Positions 8,338 through 16,497 are shown, counted from the first letter of the stretch. The stretch is 64,000 nucleotides of DNA from JAGHAJ01 sp964559865 [NCBI: uncultured Synergistota bacterium] (GCA_964559865.1 CAZLJD010000007.1:17707-81706); one strand, 5' to 3'. Made by a program: numbers and translations. Notes: a model not told the origin generated them from the sequence alone.

Positions 8338-8875
8338 AAAACAGCACATTGTAGGTAAAGTGCAGGAGTACGGCTGGTAATGTGCTTTTGAATCTCTCTC
8401 TGGCATAGCAGAAAACCATTGACGGAAAGAATGTAAGGAGTGAGAAGGTGTTTATCCCTCTCGTCAGATGTGCGCCTGTAAACATGAGAGACACCACGGT
8501 GAACAGCAGTAGCTGATTTTTTATGTGCCTTTTGAGTTCTGTTTGTATCAGTGAACGAAAGAATAGCTCCTCTGGTATGGATACAGCGAGAATTTGTGCT
8601 GATATTAGGCTTGAAGATAGCTGGTAGTGTATATGAGGTGTGCTCTTAAAGAGATGAACTACTGGGAAAGCTACGAGCAATAACGCGCAGAATAGCAGTT
8701 GGTTTTTCTTTGACCACATACCGAACGATATTCCGTATTCCCCCATCTGCTCTTTTTTTATGGCCAAGATGGTGATGCCGTACATAAAGAGTAAAGAAAG
8801 CGTGCAGTTTACTGTGTTTAACACCAAAAGCGTAGCGTAGTACACGCATGTGCTACACAAACTCTTCGAATACAT
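8327..8875 (-). CDS. CPBP-family intramembrane metalloprotease
   Basis: A membrane protein of about 182 residues with the CPBP (CAAX protease and bacteriocin-processing) motifs: EELFFR in one helix, FTGAHL with the metal His in the next, and HFTYN near the C-terminus. These residues coordinate zinc inside the membrane. Family members process prenylated proteins or peptides, or give bacteriocin self-immunity; the substrate here is unknown. It overlaps the end of hemW on the same strand. Start is uncertain: TTG 8884, ATG 8875, or GTG 8845, the last lying entirely after the hemW stop. No strong ribosome site separates these. Confidence 0.75.
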   Translation of the reverse strand: MYSKSLCSTCVYYATLLVLNTVNCTLSLLFMYGITILAIKKEQMGEYGISFGMWSKKNQLLFCALLLVAFPVVHLFKSTPHIHYQLSSSLISAQILAVSIPEELFFRSLIQTELKRHIKNQLLLFTVVSLMFTGAHLTRGINTFSLLTFFPSMVFCYARERFKSTLPAVLLHFTYNVLFFTL

Positions 8876-9947
8876 GATTACCAAGCATGATACCCCTTTC
8901 TGTGAGTCTTATGTGGCTGCCGTTGTCCTCCAGCAACCCAGCTTCTATAAGCCTTTCTATCTGTTTTCCAAATACTGTGTATATGTCCTCTTTAAACCTC
9001 TTTTGGAATCTCTTTTTCTTTACACCTTCTATGAGGCGTAACCCCATTATCATCGTCTCTTTTTCCTGTTCTTTCTTACTTAGCTTTATGCGTTCACTAA
9101 AGCCCGTGTACTTTCGTATGCTGGTACTTCTCGTAAATCGCCACCCTCGGAAGAATGAAGAGGCAGAATTCCCAATTCCAAGGTAGTAAGTGTTTTTCCA
9201 GTATGATAGGTTGTGGATGCACCTGTGCATTGGCTTTGCGAAGTTTGATATCTCGTAGTGCTCGTAGCCGATAGACTTCAAGTAATCTATAGCCCATTGG
9301 TACATCTCAAATCCTTCGTCCTCCACGGGTTTCAGCTTTCCGCTTAGTATTGTCCTGTGTAAAGGTGTGCCTTCTTCTATAATGAGGCTGTAAAGTGATA
9401 GATGCGGTGGGTCGAAGTTGGTGATTCTCTTCAGCGTTTCTTTCCATTCTTTTATGGTCTGCGTGGGTATGGCGTACATTAGGTCTACATTCCAGCTTTT
9501 GAAACCTGTGTCCTTCACTGCCTTTATCGTTTCCGTTGCCGTGTTTGAATCGTGCAACCTTCCGAGTATCTTAAGTAGTCTGTCTGATAGGGACTGAATT
9601 CCAACGCTTATCCTTGTTATGCCGCTTTTCTTGAGTGCGAGAAGCTTGCTCTTGCTCAAAGTAATAGGATTTGCCTCTATGCTTATCTCGGGGTTGCTGA
9701 CGAGGTCGAAGGTTTTATGGCAGCTGTTTAGAATCATTTTTATCTCTGATGGTGTGTATATGGTTGGAGTTCCACCACCTATGTATATGCTCTTTACACG
9801 CACTCTCACGGCTTTGTATGTAGATATCTCTTTTATCAGTAGTTGAAGGTATCTGCTTTGGATACTTTTGTCTGCCACTATTGAGAAGAAATTACAATAG
9901 TTGCACTTCTTCATGCAGAATGGTATGTGAATATAAACAGATAGCAG
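8853..9947 (-). CDS. hemW: HemW-type radical SAM heme chaperone
   Basis: A radical-SAM protein of the HemN/HemW family. The cluster motif is CX3CX2C inside PFCMKKCNYC, followed by GGGTPT, IEANP, GVQS and the HNxxYW motif (HNLSYW) that marks HemW, the heme-trafficking relative, rather than true coproporphyrinogen oxidase. The first ATG (9914) would begin after the first cluster cysteine, so translation must start upstream. The open frame continues upstream, and the family's opening VYIHIPFC is present. The best initiation site is CTG at 9947, nine bases after GGAGGT (9962-9957). No ATG, GTG or TTG is in frame between them. A sequencing frameshift joining the out-of-frame ATG just upstream is the alternative. 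Membership is sure; the start is not. Confidence 0.88.
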   Translation of the reverse strand: MLSVYIHIPFCMKKCNYCNFFSIVADKSIQSRYLQLLIKEISTYKAVRVRVKSIYIGGGTPTIYTPSEIKMILNSCHKTFDLVSNPEISIEANPITLSKSKLLALKKSGITRISVGIQSLSDRLLKILGRLHDSNTATETIKAVKDTGFKSWNVDLMYAIPTQTIKEWKETLKRITNFDPPHLSLYSLIIEEGTPLHRTILSGKLKPVEDEGFEMYQWAIDYLKSIGYEHYEISNFAKPMHRCIHNLSYWKNTYYLGIGNSASSFFRGWRFTRSTSIRKYTGFSERIKLSKKEQEKETMIMGLRLIEGVKKKRFQKRFKEDIYTVFGKQIERLIEAGLLEDNGSHIRLTERGIMLGNHVFEEFV

Positions 9948-9987
9948 CTCTTTCTCACCTCCATAAAATATCTGTCTTAAATAAGTA

Positions 9988-10008
9988 GGGTAGGGAACAA
10001 CCCTACCC
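9988..10008 (-). terminator. Hairpin downstream of the Rpn pseudogene
   Basis: A perfect eight-pair stem GGGTAGGG/CCCTACCC (9988-9995 with 10001-10008) with a five-base loop sits between hemW and the decayed Rpn gene. On the minus strand it is followed by TACTTATTTAAG rather than a clean T run, so it is a weak or former terminator of the Rpn transcript. Confidence 0.4.
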
Positions 10009-10051
10009 GAGTTGAACCTACATGAATTCTCCTGTTGCAGGCGAATGTTTG

Positions 10052-10704
10052 TTAGTTCCGAAGTATCTCTTTTACTTCTTCTAAGGATCTTATGTCAAAT
10101 GTGGCATTTGCGACTTTTTCTGCCTTCCGATTCGAGGCTTTGTTTAAAAGTCTTTCTGTCTCTTTGTCTATGTTGCCGAACTTTTGCTTGAGCAGTAATT
10201 TTAACAGTTCAACCTTGCCTTTTTCCATGCCAATCCTTTCTGCAGTTGTTATGTAGGGCATGTTTCTCACCTCTTAATACTCTATGATCTCTTCGTGAAA
10301 CTTTTTGTCATACTCCTTAGCCACTCTACGAATGTGTATAACGATAGTATATCTTCTTTTGTGTATCCCTTTTCGTATAGCGTTTTAACGAGTGTTGTCT
10401 TCCGGAAAAGCCTTTCATCAGTGTCTTTTTGTTTCTATTTCCTTTTGTAAGAATATACATTTTCTCTGAAATCTGGGTTCTCGTCTGCCAATATTGCGAA
10501 GCTTACGACATTTGCACCATATTTGTCAAATATCTTGTAGCTCTCTCCCTTTGTAACCTTTTGCAGCTCTTTATCCAAGAACTCGTATCCTTTGCTGAAA
10601 TCTATATCTTGCTCTACTTCAGGAAAAAAGAAGTTTAGGAATTCTTTGAGGTATCTTCTAACGGCGTCTTTCCATACAGGGTCGCTCTCTATGAGTCCAC
10701 ACCT
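10052..10704 (-). pseudogene. Decayed Rpn-family (PD-(D/E)XK) recombination-promoting nuclease
   Basis: Pieces of one Rpn/transposase-like nuclease lie in order across this stretch in different frames. The N-terminal piece has DPVWKDAVRRYLKEF, the nuclease stretch FPEVEQDIDFSKGYEF with LDKELQK, then an abrupt jump to VVSFAILADENPDFREN and a stop. A middle piece has TLVKTLYEKGY and LYTFVEWL. A frame change leads to KKFHEEIIEY, a TAA, then RNMPYITTAERIGMEKGKVE through the C-terminus. So there is an internal deletion of the catalytic middle, at least two frame changes and two stops. The last 72 codons remain open from ATG 10270 but are only a tail. Such genes are widespread mobile-like elements. 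TATAAT near 10725 may be its old promoter. Confidence 0.75.
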
Positions 10705-10794
10705 CCCCGATGTGTGTAGTGATATTATAACACATGCTGATTCTTTGCTAAATCATTTGGTTTTTGAGCCGAATATAATTTAGAAAAAAATATC

Positions 10795-10822
10795 TTGCTA
10801 TGTGGTTGAAGGGTGGTATAAT
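10795..10822 (+). promoter_or_regulatory. Promoter for the short flagellin gene
   Basis: TTGCTA at 10795-10800 and TATAAT at 10817-10822 are 16 bases apart, giving a start near 10829 and a leader of about 40 bases. It is a sigma-70 type site; no sigma-28 flagellar promoter (TAAA with GCCGATAA) is visible here. Confidence 0.6.
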
Positions 10823-10870
10823 TGTGTATGAGGAGGCATTTATCCTTTTTCCATGGAGGGGGTGAGTAGG

Positions 10871-11611
10871 ATGATAATGAAGGTAGGATGGGGGGGTGCC
10901 AAGGATAGGTACTCCAACAGGCTGGAAGACCTCCAACGGAAAATAAAGAAAAACCTCGAGAAGATTTCATCGGGTATGAAGATTAACTCGGCTGCTGATA
11001 ACCCTGCAGGGCTTGCAATAAGCGAAAAGCTGCGTATGTTGATAAACCAGTACACACGGGAGGTTCAAAATTATCAGGACTATGTGTCCCGCAATCAGAC
11101 CGCTGATGCAGCACTTGGGGGGATACAGGACGCCTTGCAAAGGATGAGGGAGTTAAGCGTTCAGATGGCTAACGGCACCTTGGAAGACTCTGATAGGGAT
11201 GCAATAAAGGCTGAACTTTCACAGCTCGAACAGGAGATAAATAGGACTGCGGAAACCACTGAGTTTAATGGCCAGAAGATAATAAGGGACATGAACTCAT
11301 CTGCGTTAGGCGTTGAAGACATTGCAAATGCTACTCCCGAGGAGGCTATAAGGGTTGTAGGCAATGCTATAAACACTGTATCTTCTCGGAGGAATGACAT
11401 AGGAGCAGAGACGAATCGTTATATTAGCCACATAAATAATCTTAATACTGCTCTTGAAAACATTATGTCGGCAGAGAACACCATAAGAGGGACAGACATT
11501 GCAAAGGAGATTATGAAGCTTACAACCAACAAGATTCTGACACAGAGCACTTTGATGTCCATGTCTCATGCAAATCTGTCTGCAGAAAATGTTTTGAACC
11601 TATTTAAGTAG
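10871..11611 (+). CDS. Short flagellin lacking the variable outer domains
   Basis: A protein of about 246 residues. The N-terminal D0/D1 helices include LEKISSGMKINSAADNPAG and LAISEKLR, followed by RNQTADAALGGIQDALQRM. The C-terminal half carries NDIGAETNR and ends with the paired D1/D0 helix region through NLSAENVLNLFK. There is essentially no D2/D3 surface domain, so this is near the minimum for a flagellin. The opening MIMKVGWGG replaces the usual MRIN start. GGAGGGGGTGAG at 10855-10866 points to ATG 10871 (or 10877) rather than the in-frame ATG at 10853 that overlaps it. No other flagellar gene is in the window. It could build a thin filament or be a hook-filament-junction-like or minor flagellin. 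Confidence 0.85.
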   Translation: MIMKVGWGGAKDRYSNRLEDLQRKIKKNLEKISSGMKINSAADNPAGLAISEKLRMLINQYTREVQNYQDYVSRNQTADAALGGIQDALQRMRELSVQMANGTLEDSDRDAIKAELSQLEQEINRTAETTEFNGQKIIRDMNSSALGVEDIANATPEEAIRVVGNAINTVSSRRNDIGAETNRYISHINNLNTALENIMSAENTIRGTDIAKEIMKLTTNKILTQSTLMSMSHANLSAENVLNLFK

Positions 11612-11621
11612 GGGTGATTGT

Positions 11622-11897
11622 GTGGGATTCCTTGATAAGGTCGTGAAGGTGGCTACAGAAGCAGGAGGAAAGGTTGCGGAAACCTCAAAGAGCGTGGCTA
11701 AGTCCACGCAGGTCAAAATTGCTATATCTAGTCTTAAGTCCAAGAGGGAAAAGGTCTTCAAGGAGATAGGTGAAAGGGCTTATATCCTTTCAAAAGATGG
11801 CAGGATAGAGGACGCTACTATTGATGCTTTGGTGCGTGAGATAGACGAGATAAACGCTGAAATAGAACAGAAGGAGCAAGAGCTCAAGGAAAGTTAA
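11622..11897 (+). CDS. Small coiled-coil protein, operon partner of flagellin
   Basis: A 91-residue protein with an amphipathic start (GFLDKVVKVATEAGGKV), a Lys/Ser-rich middle and a long charged coiled coil to the end (about 35-91, heptad pattern of Ile/Leu with Glu/Lys). No signal peptide or cysteines. It starts with GTG 11 bases after the flagellin stop, with GGGGTGA upstream, and the pair ends at a strong terminator. The location invites a chaperone-like or filament-associated role, but similar small coiled-coil proteins occur away from flagella. I do not recognise a named family. Confidence 0.65.
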   Translation: MGFLDKVVKVATEAGGKVAETSKSVAKSTQVKIAISSLKSKREKVFKEIGERAYILSKDGRIEDATIDALVREIDEINAEIEQKEQELKES

Positions 11898-12651
11898 ATA
11901 GCTTTTGTGTGTTTTGGGTTGTTTGAAGGGCTACCTGAGAGAGGGGTAGCCCTTTTATTTTGGCAACGGCTTCTGCGATGTGTGGGAGGTAACCGGGCTC
12001 GTTCCTTTTCCCTCTGTGAGGGTGCGGTGTGAGGTAGGGAGCATCTGTCTCTATGAGTATGTCTTTTATGTCTATCACTTTTGCAACCTCTTTCAGTGTT
12101 TCTGCTTTCTTGAATGTTATGACTCCCGAAATGGATATGTAGAAGCCGAGCTTTGTGTATTCTTGTGCCATCTGGAGGTTACCAGAAAAGCAGTGCATAA
12201 CGCCAGTCGTGGTGCCTGCATACTTTCTGATGATTTCAAATGTATCTGGTTCCGCTTCTCTGCTGTGAACGACAACTGGTAGTTTTACCTTTTTGGCAAG
12301 CTCTAACTGTTTGATGAACATCTCTTTTTGCTTCTCCTTGGGGGAGAATATGTGGTAGTAGTCGAGACCAATTTCACCTATTCCTACCACTTTTGGATGA
12401 AGGGTAAGCCTTTCTATCTCGGCGAGCTCAACCTCTCCGGTATCTTTTGACTCCTCTGGGTGTATGCCCACGGTGGCATATATACAACTGTGTCTTTCTG
12501 CCATTTCTATTGCTTTTTTGCTGGATGCTACATCGTATCCTATAACTATGCAGTACTCAACCCCATTAGCTTTTGCCCTGTTTATGACTTCTTCTATGTC
12601 TCCGTCAAAGGTTGGGTCATTCAGATGACAGTGACTATCTATAAGCCTCAT
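11884..12651 (-). CDS. tatD: TatD-family metal-dependent DNase
   Basis: A 255-residue TIM-barrel hydrolase. Metal-site motifs are DSHCHL (residues 5-10), GIHPEE, GEIGLDYY, VVVHSREA, GVMHCFSG and ETDAPYLTPHPHRG near the C-terminus. TatD proteins act as 3'-5' DNases/RNases or aminoacyl-tRNA-like editors and in DNA repair. Its ATG overlaps the metG stop (ATGA, 12648-12651), as in many genomes where metG and tatD are adjacent. It overlaps the convergent small coiled-coil gene by 14 bases and contains that operon's terminator in its last codons. Confidence 0.93.
   Translation of the reverse strand: MRLIDSHCHLNDPTFDGDIEEVINRAKANGVEYCIVIGYDVASSKKAIEMAERHSCIYATVGIHPEESKDTGEVELAEIERLTLHPKVVGIGEIGLDYYHIFSPKEKQKEMFIKQLELAKKVKLPVVVHSREAEPDTFEIIRKYAGTTTGVMHCFSGNLQMAQEYTKLGFYISISGVITFKKAETLKEVAKVIDIKDILIETDAPYLTPHPHRGKRNEPGYLPHIAEAVAKIKGLPLSQVALQTTQNTQKLFNFP
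11928..11961 (+). terminator. Rho-independent terminator of the flagellin operon, inside the tatD coding end
   Basis: GGGCTACC (11928-11935) pairs perfectly with GGTAGCCC (11945-11952) and is followed by TTTTATTTT. It sits 30 bases after the small coiled-coil gene on the plus strand and lies within the 3' end of the convergent tatD, where the same bases encode KGLPLSQVAL. Confidence 0.8.
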
Positions 12652-14537
12652 CTTATGCCTGTTCCTGATGCTATGTCTTTATCAGTCGTGAGCAGAGCAA
12701 GTTCTTCTCCTCTTTCTGCTGCTAACAGCATTCCTTGAGATTCTACCCCCCTTATCCTTGCAGGCTGAAGGTTCGCAACTATTATTATGTTTCTACCAAC
12801 GAGTTCTTCTGGTTTGTAGTATTCTGCAATGCCTGCTACGAGTGTCCTCGTTTCTTCTCCCACTTCTATTTTTAGTTTGAGTAGCTTGTCGGTCTTTGGT
12901 ATCCTTTCAGCTTCTAACACTTTTGCAACCTTTAACTTTATTCGCCTGAACTCCTCTATGGATATGTACTCCTTTTCTTCCACTTCTTTTTCCTCCTTTA
13001 CTTTGATAGGCTCTTTCTTTTCTATGCGTGGGAATAGGAGTCTTCCGCGTTTTACTGACGACGGCTTGTAATTTCCCCAAGTAAATAGCTCGTTGAATGT
13101 GGCTTCTTTTACCTCTTTGTCAATCCCTATTTGATTCCATATCTCCTGTGCAGCCGAGGGTATAAACGGATAAACCAGAATTGCAATGCTTCTCAAAGAC
13201 TCCAATAGGTTGTAAAGTACGATGGACAGTTCATTGTACTTCTTTTCTCTGCCGAGAATCCATGGCATAGTTTCGTCTATGTACTTGTTACATCTCCTTA
13301 TGAATGTCCATATCTCCTCGAGTGCCTTGTAGAAGTCAAATTCGTTCAGGTAGTCTTTCACCTTTGGTGCAGTTTCTTTTAACATATTGTGCAGTTTAGG
13401 GTCAGATGTAACCGGAGTGCTGGAGGGAATTTGACCGTTGAAGTACTTTTCTACCATTGTAACGGTTCTACTCAAAAGGTTTCCAAGGTCGTTTGCGAGG
13501 TCTGAGTTTATCCTATTTTCTATTGCTTTTATTGAGAAGTCTCCGTCCAATCCAAATGGGACTTCCCGCAGCAGGAAGAATCTAAATTGATCCACGCCGT
13601 ACTTTTCTATCATAGCAAATGGGTCTATGACATTTCCTTTCGATTTGGACATCTTTTCGCCCTCAGATGTCCACCAGCCGTGTGCGAATACCATCTTAGG
13701 AGGTTTTAGTCCTGCTGCTATTAACATCGTAGGCCATATTACTGCGTGAAATCTCAATATGTCCTTTCCAACAAGGTGGTGTGCGTTCTCCCAATAGTGT
13801 TTAAACCTTTCTTCGTTAGTTCCCCAACCTGCTACGGTTATGTAGTTTATGAGTGCATCAAACCAGACATAAATTACATGCTTTGGGTCCCCCGGTAGCG
13901 GTATCCCCCAGTCGAATGTTGTCCTCGATATGCTCTGATCTTTTAACCCCTGTTTTATGAAGCTCACTATCTCGTTGTGCCTTGACTGAGGAAGTATGCG
14001 CATCTCTTCATCTTCTATTAGTTTCAAGAGCTTGTCCTGATATCTGGACATTCTGAAAAAGTAGCTTTCCTCTTTGAGCTTTTCCGTTGGCCTACCACAT
14101 TGAGGGCACCTGTGTCCCTCAAGTAACTGACTTTCTGGCCAGAATGTTTCACATGGCGTGCAGTACCAACCCTCATACATACCTTTATATATGTCCCCGT
14201 TTTCTTGTAGTTTCTTGAAAAATGCTTGGACTACCTTTGTGTGTCTCTCTTCGGTTGTTCTTATGAAGTCGTCGTATTCTATGTTTAGTTTTTCCCACAG
14301 CTTTATAAAGTTGCTGACCACTTTGTTAGCGAGCTCCAAGGGAGTTAAACCTTTTTCTTGTGCACTTCTTTGTATCTTCTGGCCATGTTCGTCTGTTCCT
14401 GTGGAAAATAGGACATCAAAACCAGATATCTTTTTGTACCTCGCCATCACATCGGCTGCGACCGTGGTGTATGCATGTCCTATGTGTGGCGTGTCGTTAA
14501 CATAGTATATCGGAGTGGTTATAAAAAATGACTTCAT
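12648..14537 (-). CDS. metG: Methionyl-tRNA synthetase with C-terminal tRNA-binding domain
   Basis: A 629-residue class-I synthetase that charges tRNA-Met. HIGH is at residues 18-21 (PHIGHAYTT), the zinc knuckle has CTPC and CPQC pairs separated by about 14 residues (near 126-147), and KMSKSKGN lies near residue 298. The catalytic and anticodon-binding regions are followed by a charged linker and an EMAP-II/Trbp111-like tRNA-binding domain (about 530-629), so it is the dimeric long form. It sits two bases after rsmI and overlaps tatD. Start ATG at 14537, agreeing with the normal family beginning. Confidence 0.97.
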   Translation of the reverse strand: MKSFFITTPIYYVNDTPHIGHAYTTVAADVMARYKKISGFDVLFSTGTDEHGQKIQRSAQEKGLTPLELANKVVSNFIKLWEKLNIEYDDFIRTTEERHTKVVQAFFKKLQENGDIYKGMYEGWYCTPCETFWPESQLLEGHRCPQCGRPTEKLKEESYFFRMSRYQDKLLKLIEDEEMRILPQSRHNEIVSFIKQGLKDQSISRTTFDWGIPLPGDPKHVIYVWFDALINYITVAGWGTNEERFKHYWENAHHLVGKDILRFHAVIWPTMLIAAGLKPPKMVFAHGWWTSEGEKMSKSKGNVIDPFAMIEKYGVDQFRFFLLREVPFGLDGDFSIKAIENRINSDLANDLGNLLSRTVTMVEKYFNGQIPSSTPVTSDPKLHNMLKETAPKVKDYLNEFDFYKALEEIWTFIRRCNKYIDETMPWILGREKKYNELSIVLYNLLESLRSIAILVYPFIPSAAQEIWNQIGIDKEVKEATFNELFTWGNYKPSSVKRGRLLFPRIEKKEPIKVKEEKEVEEKEYISIEEFRRIKLKVAKVLEAERIPKTDKLLKLKIEVGEETRTLVAGIAEYYKPEELVGRNIIIVANLQPARIRGVESQGMLLAAERGEELALLTTDKDIASGTGIR

Positions 14538-14539
14538 CG

Positions 14540-15352
14540 TTATTCCCCCTTCAGGATTTTGTATACCTCATTTGGTTTTTTACCATATATCAATGCCAGC
14601 TGTCTCGCAATGTCTTTTTCTCTCAGTCTGTTTTCTTTTGCTTCTCTTATGAGTGCAATTATCCTTTTAAACTCTTCTTTCTCTTTTTTCTGGTTTAGGA
14701 TAGTTAGTGTGAACTCTCCCTTTATCTCCGTGTTGCTCATTTGTAGTATTATATCACTTAGTTTGCCCCTTATTGTATACTCAAATTGTTTTGTTAACTC
14801 TTTCGACAAAGATGCCTCTATGTTTCCGAGAGTATCTCTAATTATTGAAAGCTCTTCTATGAGGTTATGTGGAGAGATGTATATGACTACAGGATGGTGT
14901 ATGTTTGATATTGACTGTAAAGTCTTTACCTTTTCACCTTTCTTTTTTGGGAGGAAACCCCAGAATGTAAACGGATGGGGTGGAAACCCAGAGAGCAGAA
15001 GTGCTGGTATTATTGCTGTAGCCCCGGGCAAAACCGTAAAGCTCAGGCCCTTGTTTATGCAGGCTTTTAGCAAGGTATATCCTGGGTCTGAAATCCCCGG
15101 GGTTCCGGCTTCACTGAGGAGGGCTATATCCTTCCCTGCATTTAGCATCTGTACGATTCTCTCAAGGTGTTTTTTTTCGCTGAACTTGTGGTAGCCTATT
15201 AGTGTCTTTCCGTGTATGTTGTAATGGGTAAGGAGTTTTCTTGTAGTCCTCGTGTCTTCTGAAAGGATAGTTTCCACCATCTTTAAGGTGTTTAACACCC
15301 TGATAGTTATGTCTTCGAGGTTTCCTATAGGAGTTGGACACACATACAGCAT
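14540..15352 (-). CDS. rsmI: 16S rRNA (cytidine-1402-2'-O)-methyltransferase
   Basis: A 270-residue tetrapyrrole-methylase-fold enzyme. It has TPIGNLEDIT near the N-terminus, SEDTRTTRKLL, LLSEAGTPGISDPG and LPGATAIIPALLLSG, all hallmarks of RsmI, which 2'-O-methylates C1402 in the ribosomal P site. The C-terminal tail is helical with a small HTH-like end. It is spaced two to three bases from genes on both sides in the pgsA-to-tatD operon. The start at 15352 gives the expected family N-terminus. Confidence 0.95.
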   Translation of the reverse strand: MLYVCPTPIGNLEDITIRVLNTLKMVETILSEDTRTTRKLLTHYNIHGKTLIGYHKFSEKKHLERIVQMLNAGKDIALLSEAGTPGISDPGYTLLKACINKGLSFTVLPGATAIIPALLLSGFPPHPFTFWGFLPKKKGEKVKTLQSISNIHHPVVIYISPHNLIEELSIIRDTLGNIEASLSKELTKQFEYTIRGKLSDIILQMSNTEIKGEFTLTILNQKKEKEEFKRIIALIREAKENRLREKDIARQLALIYGKKPNEVYKILKGE

Positions 15353-15355
15353 AGC

Positions 15356-15943
15356 CTACTTCTTTTCTTCTTCCCTTGTTAACATGTCCATGAGCTTCGT
15401 TAGAAATGCAGGCAGTGCCTGGTAGCTACCTGCAGTTATTATGTTTCCATCTACTACTACAGGTGTCCCCTTATACATTGCACCGGCTTCTATTAGTTTT
15501 TTGTATTCGGTTGCCCATACCGTTGCCCTTTTGCCTGATAGTATCCCTGCTTCTGCGAGTACCAGCGGGGCATCGTATATTGCGGCTATTATTTTGCTGG
15601 CAGCGTTCATGTGTGCTGCGAGTCTCACTATGTCGCTTGTATCTGAAAGCTCTTGTGGTGCGTTGAGTATTATTAATGCCTTGTAGTCTTCGCCTTTTAC
15701 ATCTTTTAGAAGTTTGTTTGCGAATATAGTATCTGCGGTGTCCGTTTCTACTTCTGCAGTTGTAGATGTAACTACTACCTTGAATAGCTTTCTTTTGAGA
15801 TAATCGGAGGTTATATTGTACACATTGTTTTTGATCCCATTGAACACAGCAAGAAGCACCTTTTGTCTACTGTATGCGGGCGTTGAGAGTAATGCAACCG
15901 TGATGACGATTACCAGTAGGGATACTATCCCTCTTTTGAGCAT
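15356..15943 (-). CDS. Exported DJ-1/PfpI-like protein lacking the catalytic cysteine
   Basis: A 195-residue protein with a signal peptide (hydrophobic 6-20, cleavage near AYS). The rest has the DJ-1/PfpI fold pattern: a strand KVLLAVF, a helical middle, then KIIAAIYDAPLVLAEAGIL, GKRATVW and GNIITAGS. In active members the residue after AAI is a cysteine followed by His; here it is Tyr123 and Asp124. So the nucleophile is lost while the surrounding core is kept. Most homologues are cytosolic, so export is also unusual. It lies between pgsA and rsmI with one- to three-base spacing. A binding or structural role in the periplasm is possible; function unknown. Confidence 0.75.
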   Translation of the reverse strand: MLKRGIVSLLVIVITVALLSTPAYSRQKVLLAVFNGIKNNVYNITSDYLKRKLFKVVVTSTTAEVETDTADTIFANKLLKDVKGEDYKALIILNAPQELSDTSDIVRLAAHMNAASKIIAAIYDAPLVLAEAGILSGKRATVWATEYKKLIEAGAMYKGTPVVVDGNIITAGSYQALPAFLTKLMDMLTREEEKK

Positions 15944-16462
15944 TTAACTCCCCTCTTTCAATATATTCATGTTCTTCATGAGGTAGTCTATGCCTGATAT
16001 CATCGTGAAAGCCAGAGCCAGCCACATGAGAACGATGCCGTATGGTATTTTTATTATTACTGCAGAGATGGCTACTATTTGCGAGACGGTCTTCAGTTTC
16101 CCCCACTTGCTCGCAGATATGACCTTTCCGCTTGACATTGCAATTGTTCTCAACCCGGTTATTGAGAATTCTCTTGCTATTATTATTACTGCCATCCACG
16201 ATGGGATGCTATGTAAGTCTACGAGCACAATCAGTCCGGAAGATATGAGTATCTTGTCCGCTAAAGGATCAATGAATATGCCAAATTTCGTTATCTCGTT
16301 GTACTTTCTTGCAATGTACCCGTCCAGAGAGTCTGTCACTGATGCAACTATAAATATCCAGAATGCAACCCACTTGTACTCTGGATATCTGTAAAGTGCA
16401 AACACTATAAATGGCGGAACGAGTAGTATCCTGAATATGGTTATCTTGTTAGATACCTTCAT
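15944..16462 (-). CDS. pgsA: CDP-diacylglycerol-glycerol-3-phosphate 3-phosphatidyltransferase
   Basis: A 172-residue membrane enzyme that makes phosphatidylglycerol phosphate from CDP-diacylglycerol and glycerol-3-phosphate. The CDP-alcohol phosphotransferase signature DG-x2-AR-x8-G-x3-D-x3-D is complete, from DGYIAR to FIDPLAD (about 46-69). Four to six membrane segments; N-terminus NKITIFRI as in other PgsA. The gene directly follows its promoter with no ribosome site: the -10 box ends six bases before the ATG, so the message may be leaderless. It heads a five-gene operon ending at tatD. Confidence 0.93.
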   Translation of the reverse strand: MKVSNKITIFRILLVPPFIVFALYRYPEYKWVAFWIFIVASVTDSLDGYIARKYNEITKFGIFIDPLADKILISSGLIVLVDLHSIPSWMAVIIIAREFSITGLRTIAMSSGKVISASKWGKLKTVSQIVAISAVIIKIPYGIVLMWLALAFTMISGIDYLMKNMNILKEGS

Positions 16463-16468
16463 GTATTA

Positions 16469-16497
16469 ATGATATAACCATTATGTTTGTGTGTCAA
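16469..16497 (-). promoter_or_regulatory. Promoter of the pgsA operon, apparently leaderless
   Basis: On the minus strand TTGACA (16497-16492) and TATCAT (16474-16469) are 17 bases apart. Six bases then separate the -10 box from the pgsA ATG at 16462, placing the usual transcription start on the A of the start codon. No Shine-Dalgarno sequence precedes it. Confidence 0.65.
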
